Under the pieces are notes generated by a model, which saw only the letters and a program-made list of their open reading frames with translations, searched no databases and had not been told where the DNA came from. Below, one piece after another: positions 33,691-45,729 of a DNA stretch of 64,000 bases. The first letter of the stretch is position 1. Every line of letters starts with the position of its first letter. Source of the stretch: Sciurus carolinensis (taxonomy: Eukaryota; Chordata; Mammalia; Rodentia; Sciuridae); NCBI RefSeq assembly GCF_902686445.1, contig NC_062214.1, positions 50,441,177-50,505,176 of the forward strand, written 5' to 3'. Made by a program: the position numbers and the translations under genes.

Positions 33691-34205
33691 TTTGCTGAAT
33701 TTTGCATTCTGAGAATCTGTCTCATCCTTCTGCCTTCTTTATATTTCTCCTCATCTTCCCCCCCCCATCTCTTTCTCCTCCCTCTTCTTTTCTTCCTTCT
33801 TCTTCCCCAGCCCCTCTCTTTCATCAAAGACTCAAAGGAATAGGATAGGTGGAAATGTTTGGTCTACCATATAAGGCAGCTCATTATGTGAGAAAGGTTT
33901 CTGAACACCTGGGCTTCTCAGTGTCACACCCACAGTACTACTGCAAAAACTAGCTTCTAGGGTGGCAGACAGGCCTGCCAATTTCCCACCTGAGGTGACT
34001 CCTGTATTTGTTGCTGGTTGTGTACCAGGGCCTCTTCTCTGTGCTCAGGGTATAGAGGTGCACAAGACACTGTATGGCATGGTGGACCTGCTGACCATTG
34101 GCACATGAGCTGGATGGCTCCCCTTTTCTGGCTGCTGTTTCTTTGCATGTAAAATGACAGTGTGTGGCAGTGGGGCAGATCATAGAGTTCACCTTATTTG
34201 GTTGT

Positions 34206-34575
34206 TGCTATCATTTGGATCTGAAATGTCCCTGAAGACTCATGTGTCAAAGGTTTGGTTGCCAACCCATGGCACAGTTGGAGGTGGTGGAAATTTTGGA
34301 GGTAGAGCCTAGTGGGAGAAAGGTCATTGGGGCATGCCCTCAGAGGGGACATTTAGGACCCCAGCCCCTTCCTGTTTCTCTCTCTGTTCCATGATTGCCA
34401 TGAGGTGAGTGGCTGTGCTTCACCACATTCTCCCTGCCATGTTGTACCCAAAACAACTCAAAAACAATAGAGCCAAGTGACCATGACTTGAAACGTCAGA
34501 AACTATGAGCCAAAATAAAACCTTTCCTCTTCAAGTTGATTTTTGGAAGTATTTTATTATAGCTATAGAAAGCAA
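34206..34575 (+). mobile_element. ERVL-MaLR LTR
   Basis: 'gaagactcatgtgtcaaagg', 'aggtagagcctagtgggaga', 'gccaaaataaaacctttcct' (poly(A) signal) and 'agttgatttttggaagtatt' follow an MLT1/MST-like LTR. No target duplication was resolved. Confidence 0.7.
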
Positions 34576-35850
34576 AGTGGCAGTAAGGCTTAAATGTTTT
34601 ATTCACAGTATTTGGGATGGAACCTGGCACACAGCAGGTGCTCTGAAAGGGCTGCCTGTCTCATTACAGTTGTTCTCTTAGCACCTTCACCCTGGTGTGG
34701 AACATGACACTGACTTTGGCATCAAAGAACCAGTTGTATCATTGAAGAGAGGACTCTCTTGTGAAACAGTCCCTGACACACTGGGGCTGTCGACGTTCCT
34801 CCTTCCAACCTCATTTCAGGGAGAGACTTGGAGCCCTGCCTCTGCTGTCCCTACTCCATTTCTCCCGACCCTGGAAAGTGTATCAGTGGATTCTGAATAG
34901 TCCTCAACCCTGCTGGATCAGCCTGCTCCCTACTCTCAGTTTGTGACATCTTTCTCACTACCCTTCCCATTTGCTGAACTGGTCTTTGGCTCTGGCTTCT
35001 TGTAAGTGCAGATCATCAAAACTTCATCACCCACTCCTCTTCTGTCTGCCCTCACTGGCAGAGGAGAAGCATCCCCTAAGCTCTCCCTCCTAGCTCCTCC
35101 CTCCTAGGATCCTTTTTGATGGCCCAGGGGCTACTGCACCCTGAGTGAGATGCTGTCCTTGGCCTGCCCACACACCTGGAACTTAACTTCTGTAGCCACT
35201 CGGTGCCCTATCTCCTTCCACCTTTCCACCTGGCCCTCCTGCACTCCACCTAGGTCCAAGCCATGCAAGTTTTGTGCAACACTTTGTGGACAGTCTAGAA
35301 GTTAGGTCATGTGCCTTTTTTTTTTTTTTTTCAGGTTTATTCATTCACTCTCATTCATAATCCAACAAATATTTATTAACTCTGCCCTTTGTTAATTTTG
35401 TTCTTGGTACTGGGAGTAGACTGATTAGGAAGAATGACAGTCTATATGATTTTATGATCTATATTCTCCCACAGGGCAGTTTCTCCCTGTGTGCTCCACA
35501 CTATATGTACAGTTAGTTGGTAACAAACCTTATTCCAGAATTCAGGGCCTGTGAGAGCTGTCTACCACCAGAGGGTGCCAGACCATCCAAATAGTTGTGT
35601 CAGGGATCTCCCACTTGACCATGCACAGAACCACCAGAAGGTCTTGCTAAACACAGAGTTCCTTCGTCAGATTTGCATTTCTAACACTTCTCAAGTGTTG
35701 CTGCTGCTGCTGCTGCTTCAGGGACCACAGTTCAGTTCCACAGTGGTCGTGGCAGTGCTAGGCCAGTACTGTGTCTACAACCAGCTAACCTGTTTACTTG
35801 TACCAGGGCTTCCATGTTCATGAGCCTGTTATTACAGGGTAAGGGCCTGT
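34576..35850. other. intronic, mostly unassigned
   Basis: A short MIR/L2-like stretch lies at 34605-34660, a T17 run at about 35317 and (CTG)6 at 35699-35717. No exon is recognisable. Confidence 0.4.
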
Positions 35851-37435
35851 CATGGAACCAGGGCAGCTGCCTGGTCCTTAGGTGCCATTTCATATGATTC
35901 TGCTGGAAAAAAACTCAAGCAAACCACAGAGTAACAAGCAAATATTTAATAGAGTGAGAAGCAGGGGCCATGTGCTACATAGGAACTGCACGGACCACTC
36001 CTAAGAGACATTGGTGTGGTGCTCACAGAGTTGGAGTTTTTAAGGAAATTGCCCCCCCCCACCCCGCTTTGCTTCCATTTTCCTGCCCCATTAACTGGTT
36101 TATTACCCTTTGAATTTCCCTCGGCACACTTCCTTTGGGAGGGTCTTGATGCTCTGGTTGCCAGGATGATTGGGTCAGTGTGACATAGTTTCAGTGATAA
36201 GGGAGGGTCCTGGTGACCTGGTTACAAGAGATAATGAGGACATGGTCTGGAAACAGTAGTTTCCCCTGAGGGGTTATAATTAACTATGATTGGGGTATGT
36301 CTGAACATACCAGACCCCACTTTTCTGATGCTCATCTGCTTCCATTAGGGTTCACCACGATTGTAGGTACTCGTTGCCTGGGGGATTATAATTATCTGCA
36401 GCTTGAGAGGGTGAAGCATTCCAGCTCTCATTCCCCAGAACTTGTCTGTTTATATAAAGTTTCCTGATGTTTCAGTTTTATGACTCCTAGATTTTTCTTG
36501 ATGCATAGATCTAGTGTATGTCCATCACTGTCTCTTTCTCCACCCACCTGTTCATGGCTAACTAACCTACCTAACACCATGATGATCAGACTCAATTGGC
36601 CCATTTCACAGATGAAGAAATGGAAGTTTAGATGGTGCAGGAGAGACTTGGAACCCTTCCTTCAACTTTATTCTGGATTTCCCTAAACAGTTTGGAGAGG
36701 GAAGGGAAATGGATTAATAAGTGAACTGTACTGAGGAAACATAAACCAAAGGTGTTAGCTAGTCATTCTGCAACATGAAAAGCCGGGAAAGAGCCCATTC
36801 TCAGTGGACTAGTTCTGGCTTTGGCTGAAGAGGTGTGGACCTTGGGCATGACCCTGTTCTCTTAGTCACCTTGACCTTTTTTCTTTGGACTTTCATTTTC
36901 CCATTTATAACCTGAAGGGTTAGTTGCAAAATACCTCTGATGTGTCTGGATCCTGGAAAGTCTTGGGAGAAAAAGCGGAACAGACAGTTTGGGTTCTCAG
37001 TCAATTTGGGGAGTACTTGGGGAGGTAAACATAGATGATCTTCTTGTATAAACAGGACATCCCCAAAGAGCAGGGAGTGCTTTGTTTTGGAATCCAGTAT
37101 AAACCTTCACCAGAGGGTCTTATGATGAAAGACAGAGTAAGAAGAGCACAGGAGGAGACCACAGTAAGCTCTGTGTGGAGAACCTGGGGTGATGGGAGAC
37201 TGCAACAGAGAGCCAGGACATCAGACTCCCTCACCCAAACCACTATCCACCTATTTCTCTAGGCCCTTCTCTCCGTTTTGTGTTCTCACATCAGAGCCCA
37301 TGCTCTGGATATGTCTTTGAACTCTTTCATACCTTCTTGGTTTAAAAGAAATAGACCTTATAAACATATGAATGTATATATATATAGAATATGTAAATAT
37401 ATATTATGAACATATGAGTATTCATTTTAATAAAA
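35851..37435. other. intronic, possible old LTR in the first 600 bp
   Basis: 35930-36470 has LTR-like text (antisense 'atttaatagagtgagaag', C9 run at 36052) that I cannot assign. A short antisense MIR piece lies at about 36575-36640. 37000-37435 is unassigned with an AT-rich end. Confidence 0.3.
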
Positions 37436-37439
37436 ATGC

Positions 37440-37712
37440 CTTACCCTTGCCCTGGGAGTCAGTGAGATGTGATAGTGAGACATGACCATTCCTGGGATGG
37501 AATCCCATTTCTGCTACTTATAAAAATGCCTTAACCTTTCTGGCCCCCACTTTCCATGTCTGTATAGTAGAAAAACAAAAACAGTTCTCACAGTCCTCTA
37601 AATAATTCACACATTGGTAAATTATTTGGGGAATTAAATAAGATAAACATGTAAGACATGAGTGAGGGCATCAGGTGGCACTTAGTAAGAATCCAGCAAT
37701 TGCTTATTACAT
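37440..37712 (+). repeat. MIR SINE
   Basis: 'atggaatcccatttctgcta', 'atgccttaacctttctggcc' and 'ggtggcacttagtaagaatc' span most of the MIR core, from B box to 3' end. Confidence 0.75.
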
Positions 37713-37759
37713 GTCACTAGAGTCTAGACCGGAGTCACTGGGTTGGCTTTCCAGTGGCC

Positions 37760-38209
37760 TGTCGGGGTCTTAAGCCCCCTTGCTCTTCTCGACCAGCGAC
37801 AAGGGAAGGGGACACTCCCCAACAAGGTCAGACCAGGATAGGTAAGGCCGACTGACCGCCCGCTCCCAGCCCTCCAGGCGGAGGACAATCAGATGCGTCA
37901 GGGAGACCCATCACAGCAGGAACTCGTTCATTGAGGAAGTCACACAGCTTTTATGTAGGGTGGGGGCTAGGCGGGAACCAATCAGCTTAAAGGTCAGCAA
38001 GGCAGGGGGTTTCACGCAGGCGAGAGTCCCATTGGACTATATGGCAAGCACGAGCTGACCACGTTCGTGGAACTGTTATTAACCAATCCCTGAGGGTGGT
38101 CCGGTTTATCGTCATTAACTATTGAAACCGCCTTTGAGCCTTGATTTTGCTCACTTGACAGGGAGTAAGGAGTCAGCCTGAGTTAGTTAACGTGTCATTA
38201 GTCCCAACA
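37760..38209 (-). mobile_element. ERVK-type solo LTR with perfect 6-bp target duplication
   Basis: The minus strand starts TGTTGGGAC, as in IAP-like class II LTRs, and ends CCCCGACA. GTGGCC flanks it exactly at 37754-37759 and 38210-38215. Inside are inverted CCAAT motifs (minus 'gattggtt', near 37975-37985) and a TATA-like minus 'cataaaag' near 37950. CpG content is high relative to the surrounding intron, suggesting a relatively young insertion. Only one LTR is present and no internal genes, consistent with recombination between two LTRs. It is antisense to ARNT2. Confidence 0.9.
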
Positions 38210-38215
38210 GTGGCC

Positions 38216-38705
38216 AGTGCTTTAGTACCTAATGGGAAGATAAGAAGAAGTGCTTGTTTACTATACCAGTGTTCAAACTCTGGGTAAAGTTTTCTCCTAA
38301 ACTTTTAAGATTTATAATTAAATGCCCTACCTGTCGCCTAGGGCACAGCTAGACAACTAAGCCTTCCATTCTTCAGGCGGCTGAATTAGTGAAACAAGAG
38401 GATTAGAGACCTCATTCAAGAAACTCCTAAAGGAGCTACTTCTGGAAGATCGGAAGTGACTGCCAGTGGAAGTTCTCAGGTGCAGGGAGGAATGGCAAGA
38501 CAATAAGCAATTAGCACAAGAAGAAATATGAGTATGCTTTGACTATAAATAATAACAGGGTATACTTTATGGGGTGAGCAAAGGGAAAACTGTAGTTCAG
38601 AACTACTAAACTTTTGCTAAATATGTATAATGGTTTTAGAATAATAATCAATGCATATAGAATAAGGAGTCTCCAAACTAGTGGAAAAACAAATAATAGA
38701 ATGAA
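38216..38705. other. intronic, nothing recognised
   Basis: No feature called. Confidence 0.45.
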
Positions 38706-38710
38706 GCCTT

Positions 38711-39144
38711 TGTTTTAGTCAGCTTTTTCACTGCTTTGACCAAAAGACCTGACAAGAACAATTAGAGGAGAAAAAGTTTATTTTAGGGCTCATGGTTTCA
38801 GAGGTCTCAGTCCACAGTCAGCCAGCTCCATTCCTCAGGGCTTAAAGTGAGGCAGAACATCATGGCGGCAGAGTATGGTGGAGGGAAGGAGCTCACATGA
38901 TAATTAGGAAGCAGAGAGATACTAAGCTCAGTGCAACAAGCAAATTCCCAAAGATATACCGTAATGACCCATCTCCTCCAACCACACCCTACCTGCCTTT
39001 AGTTACCACTCAGTTAATCCCCATCAGGGAATTAATTCACTGATTGTGTTGAGATTCTCATAACCCAATTATTTCACCTCTGAATGTTCTTGCATTGTCT
39101 CCCACATGAGCTTTTGGGGGACACCTCAAATCCAAACCATAACA
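38711..39144 (-). mobile_element. ERVL-MaLR LTR with 5-bp target duplication (4/5)
   Basis: The + strand opens TGTTTTAGTC and closes CCATAACA. The minus strand carries 'ccctaaaataaacttttt' (poly(A) signal) and 'ccatgatgttctgcctcac'. Flanks are gcctt (38706-38710) and gcctc (39145-39149). One mismatch fits its age. Confidence 0.85.
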
Positions 39145-39195
39145 GCCTCTAACCCTGTTACTGTTTAGTAACAAAGCAGGGACAAATAGGCAGCC

Positions 39196-39219
39196 AAAAA
39201 AAAAAAAAAAAAAAAAAAA
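39196..39219. repeat. A-tract (about 23 A)
   Basis: An uninterrupted A run without a recognisable SINE body upstream. It may be an orphan tail. Confidence 0.8.
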
Positions 39220-39527
39220 GTGGTGGAAATAAATCTGTATATCTAAATAGTCCAAATAAATATATAATTATTTCTGGGTTAGGAAACAAAAATTGCTAAA
39301 GTAGGGTTTTTTTAAAATAGAACCAGATGTGGTTTATAAGAGATATAATATGAATTCCCTTTATAGCTTTAATTGTGTAGATGTTTTATTTCTTAAGATG
39401 GAAATGTGTATAGATTTTCATTCCCATTTTTATGCCTTATAATTTTTCATAGTTTATATTTTAAAAAATCTACTTAAAGTTAAATAACAATGGGGAAATA
39501 TATTTTTAAGTATGTGATAGTTAATAC

Positions 39528-39712
39528 CAGCTAGGCACAGTGGTGCATGGCTAAAATCCCAGTGACGAGGTGGAGGCAGGAGGATTGCAAGTTAGAGGCC
39601 AGCCTCAGTAATTTAGCAAGACCCTGCCCAAAAATAAAAAATAAAAAAGGGCTGGGAGTATAGCTCAGTGATAAAGCACCCCTGGCTTCAAGCACCAGTT
39701 TTTTTTTTTTTT
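39528..39712 (+). mobile_element. MEN-type SINE
   Basis: B1 half ('gctaggcacagtggtgcatg', 'ggaggcaggaggattgcaag'), A-rich linker, and ID half ('gggctgggagtatagctcag', 'aaagcacccctggcttcaag'). The copy ends in a T15 run rather than an A-tail. Confidence 0.85.
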
Positions 39713-40124
39713 TAAGTGTATACCAGATATTTTTATGTATGTATTTTGATTTGTATATGTGACTGAGAGTCTATTTATATAGAATAAAAGGAAAACAAAA
39801 ATCTCAAGAGGAATGTTTTATAAAGTATAGAGACAGGCGATTCAAAAAGTGTAAAAAAATCACACTAAATCATGTTTAGTTTCATTAATAACTAATGAAA
39901 TAAAAGTTGAAACAAGCATACTTTGCCCATCAACTTGGCAATAATTAAAAAGCACTCTAATATTTTGTGTCTGTCAAGAAGTTTGTACATTTGGTGAGAA
40001 TGAAACTTAGTGCATCATTTCTGGTGGTGGTAAATGTTTAAACTCTGGTTCAGTAATTTGAATACACTAATTGATTTTAAGAAAATAATCAGTGAGAAAA
40101 AATATCATTAAGAAATTATATTGC

Positions 40125-40224
40125 GGGGCTGGGGATATAGCTCAGTTGGTAGAGTGCTTGCCTCTCATGCACAAGGCCCTGGGTTCGATCCCCAGCACCC
40201 AAAAAAAAAAAAAAAAAAGAAAGA
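40125..40224 (+). mobile_element. young ID SINE with perfect 15-bp target duplication
   Basis: Essentially consensus ID: 'ggggctggggatatagctca' then 'gttggtagagtgcttgcc', B box 'gggttcgatcc', and an A18 tail with short (GAAA) units. The 15-mer aagaaattatattgc flanks it at 40110-40124 and 40225-40239. The intact boxes, long tail and perfect duplication make it one of the youngest insertions in the window. Confidence 0.95.
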
Positions 40225-41039
40225 AAGAAATTATATTGCAGTGTTGTTTATAAAGATAGAAATAAAATAAATGTGCTACAAAGATAACTAGTAATGGAAT
40301 CTAGTTGTCCAACAGTAATATAAACTATTTGTATGTACAGTATTTTCAATGGCCTACCAATTAGATATAACATTGATGATATAGTTCTATTTATTGTATT
40401 TATAGGTGTACAGTCTGGAATCATACAGTAAAAAGTTAATCATAATTATTACTTTATGTGTTGTGATATTTTCCAGCTGTTTTAGTCTTGTAATTTATAA
40501 CAGAATAAAGAGTTTAAAAAAAGATCATGTTCCAAATTTATATGTCATATTTTGTATCGGGTGATTTAAAAGCATTAACTTTTAAATCAAACTTATGTTG
40601 ATATGTGTACATTTCAGCTCTGTCAGCTGCATAATTCTAGGCTGATAACTTAGCCTCTTTAATTTCCTTGAATCTGCAAAATAGTAAAATAATAATATGT
40701 TCTGCATCAAGCAGTTGTGTGTAAATGGATGATTTGTGTAGTACATTTAGTATTAACATCCAACAGTGTCTGTACCTGAGAACATTAGCTGTTACCACAC
40801 CATCAGGATCACCAGCACCATCCTGAACCTGAGGATGTTTCACAAGGACTTGAGTAAGGTTCTCAAATGATCTAACAGTGGCAGCATTGAGGAGTATATG
40901 TGGGAATATTCAAGATTTCCTAAAATTAGGGAAATGTTCCTGACACTGGAATACTCATTGTGTCATTATGAGTCAAACAATCAGTTATGTCAAATGTCTT
41001 ATATATAAAGACCTTACCTGCCTATAGTTATCCCCCCCG

Positions 41040-41040
<1 letters not shown>

Positions 41041-41075
<35 letters not shown>

Positions 41076-41252
41076 GTACTGGGTATTGATCCAGGGTCAC
41101 TTTACCCATGAGCTAACATCCCTAGCACTTTTTATTTACATTTTGAAACAGGACCTCACTAAATTGCTGAGGCTGCCTCAAATGTGAGATCTTCCTCCTT
41201 CAGCTTCCCAAGTCACTGAGACTACAGGGGTGTGCTACCATGCCTGGTTCCT
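41041..41252 (-). mobile_element. MEN-type SINE
   Basis: A T33 run precedes 'ggtactgggtattgatccag' (ID) and 'cattttgaaacaggacctca' / 'gactacaggggtgtgctacc' (B1). It seems to interrupt an older antisense MaLR-type LTR that resumes at about 41255. Confidence 0.88.
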
Positions 41253-41254
41253 GT

Positions 41255-41350
41255 CAGATTATTGATCCATCAAATATATTAATCCACTAATTAGGTTATA
41301 ACTCTCACAATTTAATCATGAGCTTTTGGGGGGATACCAAATTGTAACAA
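41255..41350 (-). mobile_element. MaLR LTR fragment
   Basis: 'taggttataactctcacaat' and 'aatcatgagcttttgggggg' are the antisense 5' part of an MLT1-like LTR. Confidence 0.55.
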
Positions 41351-41454
41351 TTACTAAAAGATATACTGAGTGTAGTGAGATTACTCATTTCCATTCATAT
41401 TGAGACTTCTGCAAATATGATAGAATTTATAGTGCACTGTGTGAAGCATTTGGT

Positions 41455-41490
41455 AATGTGTGTGTGTGTGTATGAGAGAGAGAGAGAAAG
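41455..41490. repeat. (TG)n-(AG)n microsatellite
   Basis: A short TG run is followed by 'tatgagagagagagagaaag'. Confidence 0.8.
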
Positions 41491-41499
41491 TGTCACAGT

Positions 41500-43280
41500 A
41501 TGTTTTGCTAGGATTCTTTCATCTGTAAAAGATAGCCCAATTCATACTAGATTATACAAACTGTAAAGGAATTATAAAGCTAGATATCCAGTTGAGCATT
41601 TGGCCAGGTAAAGATACAATAGTGCTAGTGATATACTTGAGACACTGTGTTTCTTCCCTGGGTCCCTTAGTTTGTGTCCTTCTGTGTTGGTCTTTTTCTC
41701 AGGCAAGTTATACCCACATGATGGTCCAGTTACCTCTTGGCAGTGGCAAGTCCTGTGGAGGCCCCAGGTGGAATAGCCAACTGACATCTCTGTCACTAGG
41801 GTACACCACGTTGTGCTTAGCCAGAGGTAGGCATGTGTCCACCCACAAAGCCCCCAAGGGGGCACATACCCCAGCCACATGGACCTGGAGTGAGAGAGGG
41901 GATATGGCTCAAATGAGGCTCTGTGTGGTCATCAGAAGGGAGAAGGGGACAGGATGGGCTGTTCAATAGGTATCTGACCCTGACTGATAAGATATTTTCA
42001 TGTGTCATGGGTTGTGGTTGCTTCTTAGGTTTGCGCACTACTCCTATGAAGTTTTATTCTGTGACATTTTATTCCCTTTTTTGTTTGTTTTTTAATGGAG
42101 GAGATGACCCCAGAAACATCCAGAGACATCCACTTTGTCAGGAGAACACAGTCACCGAGTCAGGTCTGTGTTGAGGTCCCTCTCCCTTAGTGCGCTGCTT
42201 CTCCAGTTGGGATGTCCCCCCTCTGAGCACCCTCATAGGCCAGTCAGCCATGGCAGTGGCATTTTCAGTGTCCAGCTTGGTTTTATTTTGATGTCCTTTT
42301 GTCTGTAATAATCAGATAAAATTTTACCTGTGGGTGGAAATCAAAGCAATCATATTCTTAGTTTCCTTCTGCCTGGAACATTTCTCTTTCAGTTGTCTGA
42401 GTCATAATTTTTCTTTTGCTTTGTTGATGCAACAGTTTTTACTGTTTTCTTCCAAAACAGCCCCCTCCCCCCCTAAAAAACACACACAAATAACAGAGAA
42501 TGAATTTCTAACCTGTCACAACACCTACTTCCAGAAACCACTGAAACTCAGGGTCTGTGTTTTGAAGGCTATTAAAGTGGAGCTGTCTATATCTGACTGC
42601 TCCTAAGGCTCTGATGTGAATTCTGTACAGTACCTTGTGTAAAATCATTCCTGTTTTGTAGCCAAGAGGGTTGAAGTTGAAGGATCAAATAAGACATCCA
42701 ACAAATGAGTTATTTAAATAAAAATATATCATAAAGATATTTTTGCAGAATAACTTGGGATATTAGGTTGTTGTCAACTACTTGTGCCCAAGGCTTAGCA
42801 CACAGGTTTGTGTTCTATATATGATTGAAATCTGCTTATGTAGCCTCATTTCTGTTTCAGGGACTCAGATATGCCTTCAGATAGCTACATGGCCATGGAG
42901 TTTTTTACTTTTTAAACATGTAACAGACTTACCATTCTGAAAACACAGTTCCCCAAATGGTTATTATTTTATTTGAAAAACTGGGTTTCGTTATCGCTGT
43001 CTTCCATAAGGATTGCTATTTCAGTTGAGCAGCGTTGGTACAGGATGACCTCTGAGGGTCAAGTTCCAAAACTTACTCCCAATTTCAAGTTCCTTACTCT
43101 ATCTACAATGCTGAATTGAAGTAAGCACTTGTCAGAACTGGATTTACAAAAAGAAAAGAAAAGAAGAGAAGAGAAAAGACCATTTATTGGGTGCATGGAT
43201 AAAAGGAAAAACTGGGAAAGTGATTGGTTGCTTACCTCCTTCAGTAACAGTAGGGAAAGGATTCTTGAGGTCTGTACAAC
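41500..43280. other. intronic, nothing recognised
   Basis: No exon or clear repeat. The open frames present are unremarkable. Confidence 0.45.
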
Positions 43281-43284
43281 TGCT

Positions 43285-43428
43285 CCTCCTACATCCCCAG
43301 CCTTTTTATATTTTATTTTGAGACAGGGTCTTGTTAAATTGCCTAGGCTTACCTTGAACTTGTGATCCTTCTTCCTCGGCCTTGTGAGTCATTGGGATTA
43401 TAGGTATGTGACACCATGCCCAGCCTGT
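43285..43428 (-). mobile_element. MEN/B1 SINE, ID half nearly lost
   Basis: 'catccccagcctttttatat' is all that remains of the ID. The B1 half 'attttgagacagggtcttgt' to 'ggtatgtgacaccatgccca' is intact. Confidence 0.8.
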
Positions 43429-43535
43429 GCTTCTTCTTAAGGTTATTGGTGGCTCTTCAACCATACCATGGACATGCCAGTACCCATATTTTCTATTTTG
43501 AGCACAGAGAAGTAGAGTTGGGTTTCAGGGTCTTA

Positions 43536-43536
<1 letters not shown>

Positions 43537-43577
<41 letters not shown>

Positions 43578-43640
43578 GGTGCTGGGGATCAAACCCAGTG
43601 TAAGGCAAGCACCCTACCGACTGAGCTATCTCCCCAGCCC
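43537..43640 (-). mobile_element. ID SINE with long poly-T
   Basis: A T39 run leads into antisense ID ('gcggtgctggggatcaaacc', 'gactgagctatctccccagc'). The imperfect flanks agggtcttatct (left) and agggtattgtct (right) agree at 10 of 12 positions. Confidence 0.85.
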
Positions 43641-43811
43641 CAGGGTATTGTCTTAATAGGATAAATATAATATCAATTGTAACTGCCTGAGAATTCAGAA
43701 CAAAACCCATTTCTCAATTTCCCCTTTCTCTGAAGAGAGAGGAGAGAGTTTAGGAAAAGAAGAGTTGGGTTAATTCAAGAGTGTAATCATCTTTCCCATT
43801 GGGTGGGTTTT

Positions 43812-44005
43812 TGTGTTTTGTTTTTGGTACCAGGGATTGAATCCAGGGCCACTTAACAACTGAGCCACATCCTCAGCCATTTTTATTTTTTATGTTGAGA
43901 CAGGGTCTCACTAAGTTGCTTAGAGCCTTGCTAAGTTGCTGAGACTGGCCTTGAACTTGCAGTCCTCCTGCTGAGATCACAGAATGTACCACCATGCCTG
44001 GCTAG
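43812..44005 (-). mobile_element. MEN-type SINE
   Basis: 'ggtaccagggattgaatcca' (ID), 'ttgagacagggtctcactaa' (B1) and an extra internal 'gagccttgctaagttgctga' duplicate. It ends 'gtaccaccatgcctggct'. Confidence 0.87.
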
Positions 44006-44139
44006 TTAGGTTGTGTTTTAACAGGGGTCCATGAACAGGAAAAAAAAATTGTTGTTGTTGACTTGGTTAAATTATTTTGTTTTGAGGAACACATTCTACA
44101 AATTAAAAACATCCTTCTGCCTAGGTGCTATGCTGTGTA

Positions 44140-44555
44140 CCAGCTATAATAGTCAACTCAGGCTGCATAACAAAATATGTCAAAAGATGACTGGGTAGCT
44201 TAAACTGCAGAAGCACAACATGGTTGGGTGGTTTAAACCACAGAGCTTTTCTCACAGTTTGGAGGCTGGGAATTCCAGGATCAAGATGCCAGCCAATTCA
44301 GTTCCTGATGAGAATCCTCTTCTTGGCTTATAGACAGCCATCTTCCTGATGTGTCCTTACATGACAGAGAGAGGGGGGAAGCAAGGTCTCTGGTGTCTCT
44401 TCTTAGGACACTAATCCTGTCAAGGGAACCCCACCCTGATGACCTTATCTAAACCTATTTATCTCCAGAGATCCTATTTCCAAATACCATCATATTGAAA
44501 GTTACAACTTCAACATAAGCATTTTGGGGAACACAACTCAGGCTGTAGCACCAGC
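44140..44555 (-). mobile_element. ERVL-MaLR-type LTR
   Basis: The antisense reading contains 'atttggaaataggatctctg', 'gataaggtcatcagggtggg' and 'aaactgtgagaaaagctctg', as in MLT1-like LTRs. The U5-side segment with 'tttaaaccacccaacc' / 'tttaagctacccagtc' is duplicated. Confidence 0.6.
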
Positions 44556-44615
44556 ACAGAATTATTTTAGTGAGATGATATTTTAGTGACCCATGTTTGG
44601 GGCAATAAGGTCATA

Positions 44616-44838
44616 GACTGCTGGGTGTGGTGGTGTACACCTGTAATCACAGCCACTTGGGAGGCTGAGGCAGGAGGATCAAGAGTTCAGAGCCAGCTTC
44701 ATCAAAAGCAAGGTGCTAAGCAACTCAGTGAGACTCTGTCTCTAAATAAAATACAGAATAGGGTTGGGAATGTGACTCAGTGGTTGAGTGACTCTGAGTT
44801 CAATCCCCAGTACCCACCGCCCCCCGCCAAAAAATAAA
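44616..44838 (+). mobile_element. MEN-type SINE
   Basis: Full length: 'gctgggtgtggtggtgtaca', 'gaggctgaggcaggaggatc', 'ctctgtctctaaataaaata', then ID 'gggttgggaatgtgactcag' and 'gagttcaatccccagtaccc', with a C/A-rich tail. Confidence 0.9.
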
Positions 44839-44839
44839 A

Positions 44840-45684
44840 TGAATAAGATGGTAGACTTGGATCAAAAAGGAAATAAGATATCAGTTGTTAGCAAGTGTAC
44901 TGACCCATGAAACTAGTCCCTGCTGTGAGGCTTGTGTCACTTCTCTGCCTCTGTGAAGACACATTTTAAAGTTATTTCTTCATTCAGAGCTCAAATTAAT
45001 CCTGTATTAAACTGTCCTACCTAGGTTTTTGGTTTTTGGTTTTAGTAAAACTAAGTAAAACTTATTACTTTTTTAGGAGTCAACATATATAAGTGATAAA
45101 GAAATACAAAATATATTTAGAGTTTATGCCCAACTATTCTTCAGATACATTCTCAAGATAACAAGATGTGATGTGCTGCTTAGTTTTGAACATGAATGCC
45201 TGGTGTGTTGTCTCTGATATAAGACAGGTGCCCCAAAAACCTTAGAGGAAGGAAAGCAGTGTTGGAAACTCAAGACATAAAGAAGTGAGGATGTGCTAAA
45301 GGGTCAAGTAGAAGCCAGATTGCCAAATGGTCTGGGCAGGAAGAAAATTCAGTTCAGTGCTAAAATGTGGGGTTAACTGTGAGACTTCTATGACTACAAG
45401 TAGAGTTATTGAAGATGATTCTAAGGAAGATTCAGGTCCTGGAGTCATAGTGGGGACCCTTGGACACACCATTGCCTGGGCCTTTTGGTGTTCTTTAGGA
45501 ACATATGACTCTTTCATTAACAAAGCAAGTTGTTTTACATTTAGCTCTTATGAAACTCTGCCTCCTTCTGTTCTCACTAGCCCTCACTGTCAAAGTCACC
45601 CAACCTCTAGGGCTGGGAGTGTGGTTTGCCTAGCCTGCATGAGGGCCTATACCATCAATCCCCTTCACTGTTCCTTTATCCCTG

Positions 45685-45685
<1 letters not shown>
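44840..45685. other. intronic, nothing recognised
   Basis: No feature called. Confidence 0.45.

Positions 45686-45688
<3 letters not shown>

Positions 45689-45727
<39 letters not shown>
45689..45727. repeat. (CA)n microsatellite
   Basis: About 19 uninterrupted CA units. Confidence 0.95.

Positions 45728-45729
<2 letters not shown>

Noticed and set aside
35699..35717. (CTG)6 as a coding polyleucine or polyglutamine tract
   Set aside because: Only six units, no exon structure, and the surrounding frame is unremarkable.
37712..37759. TGTCACTAG at 37712 as the ERVK LTR edge
   Set aside because: Its flank does not match the sequence after 38209. The inner edge at 37760 gives a perfect 6-bp duplication, and 37712 belongs to the neighbouring MIR.
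40125..40224. tRNA-like gene with A and B boxes
   Set aside because: It is an ID SINE: no cloverleaf-consistent acceptor stem, an A-rich tail, and target-site duplications. The same applies to 17338, 26017 and 33599.
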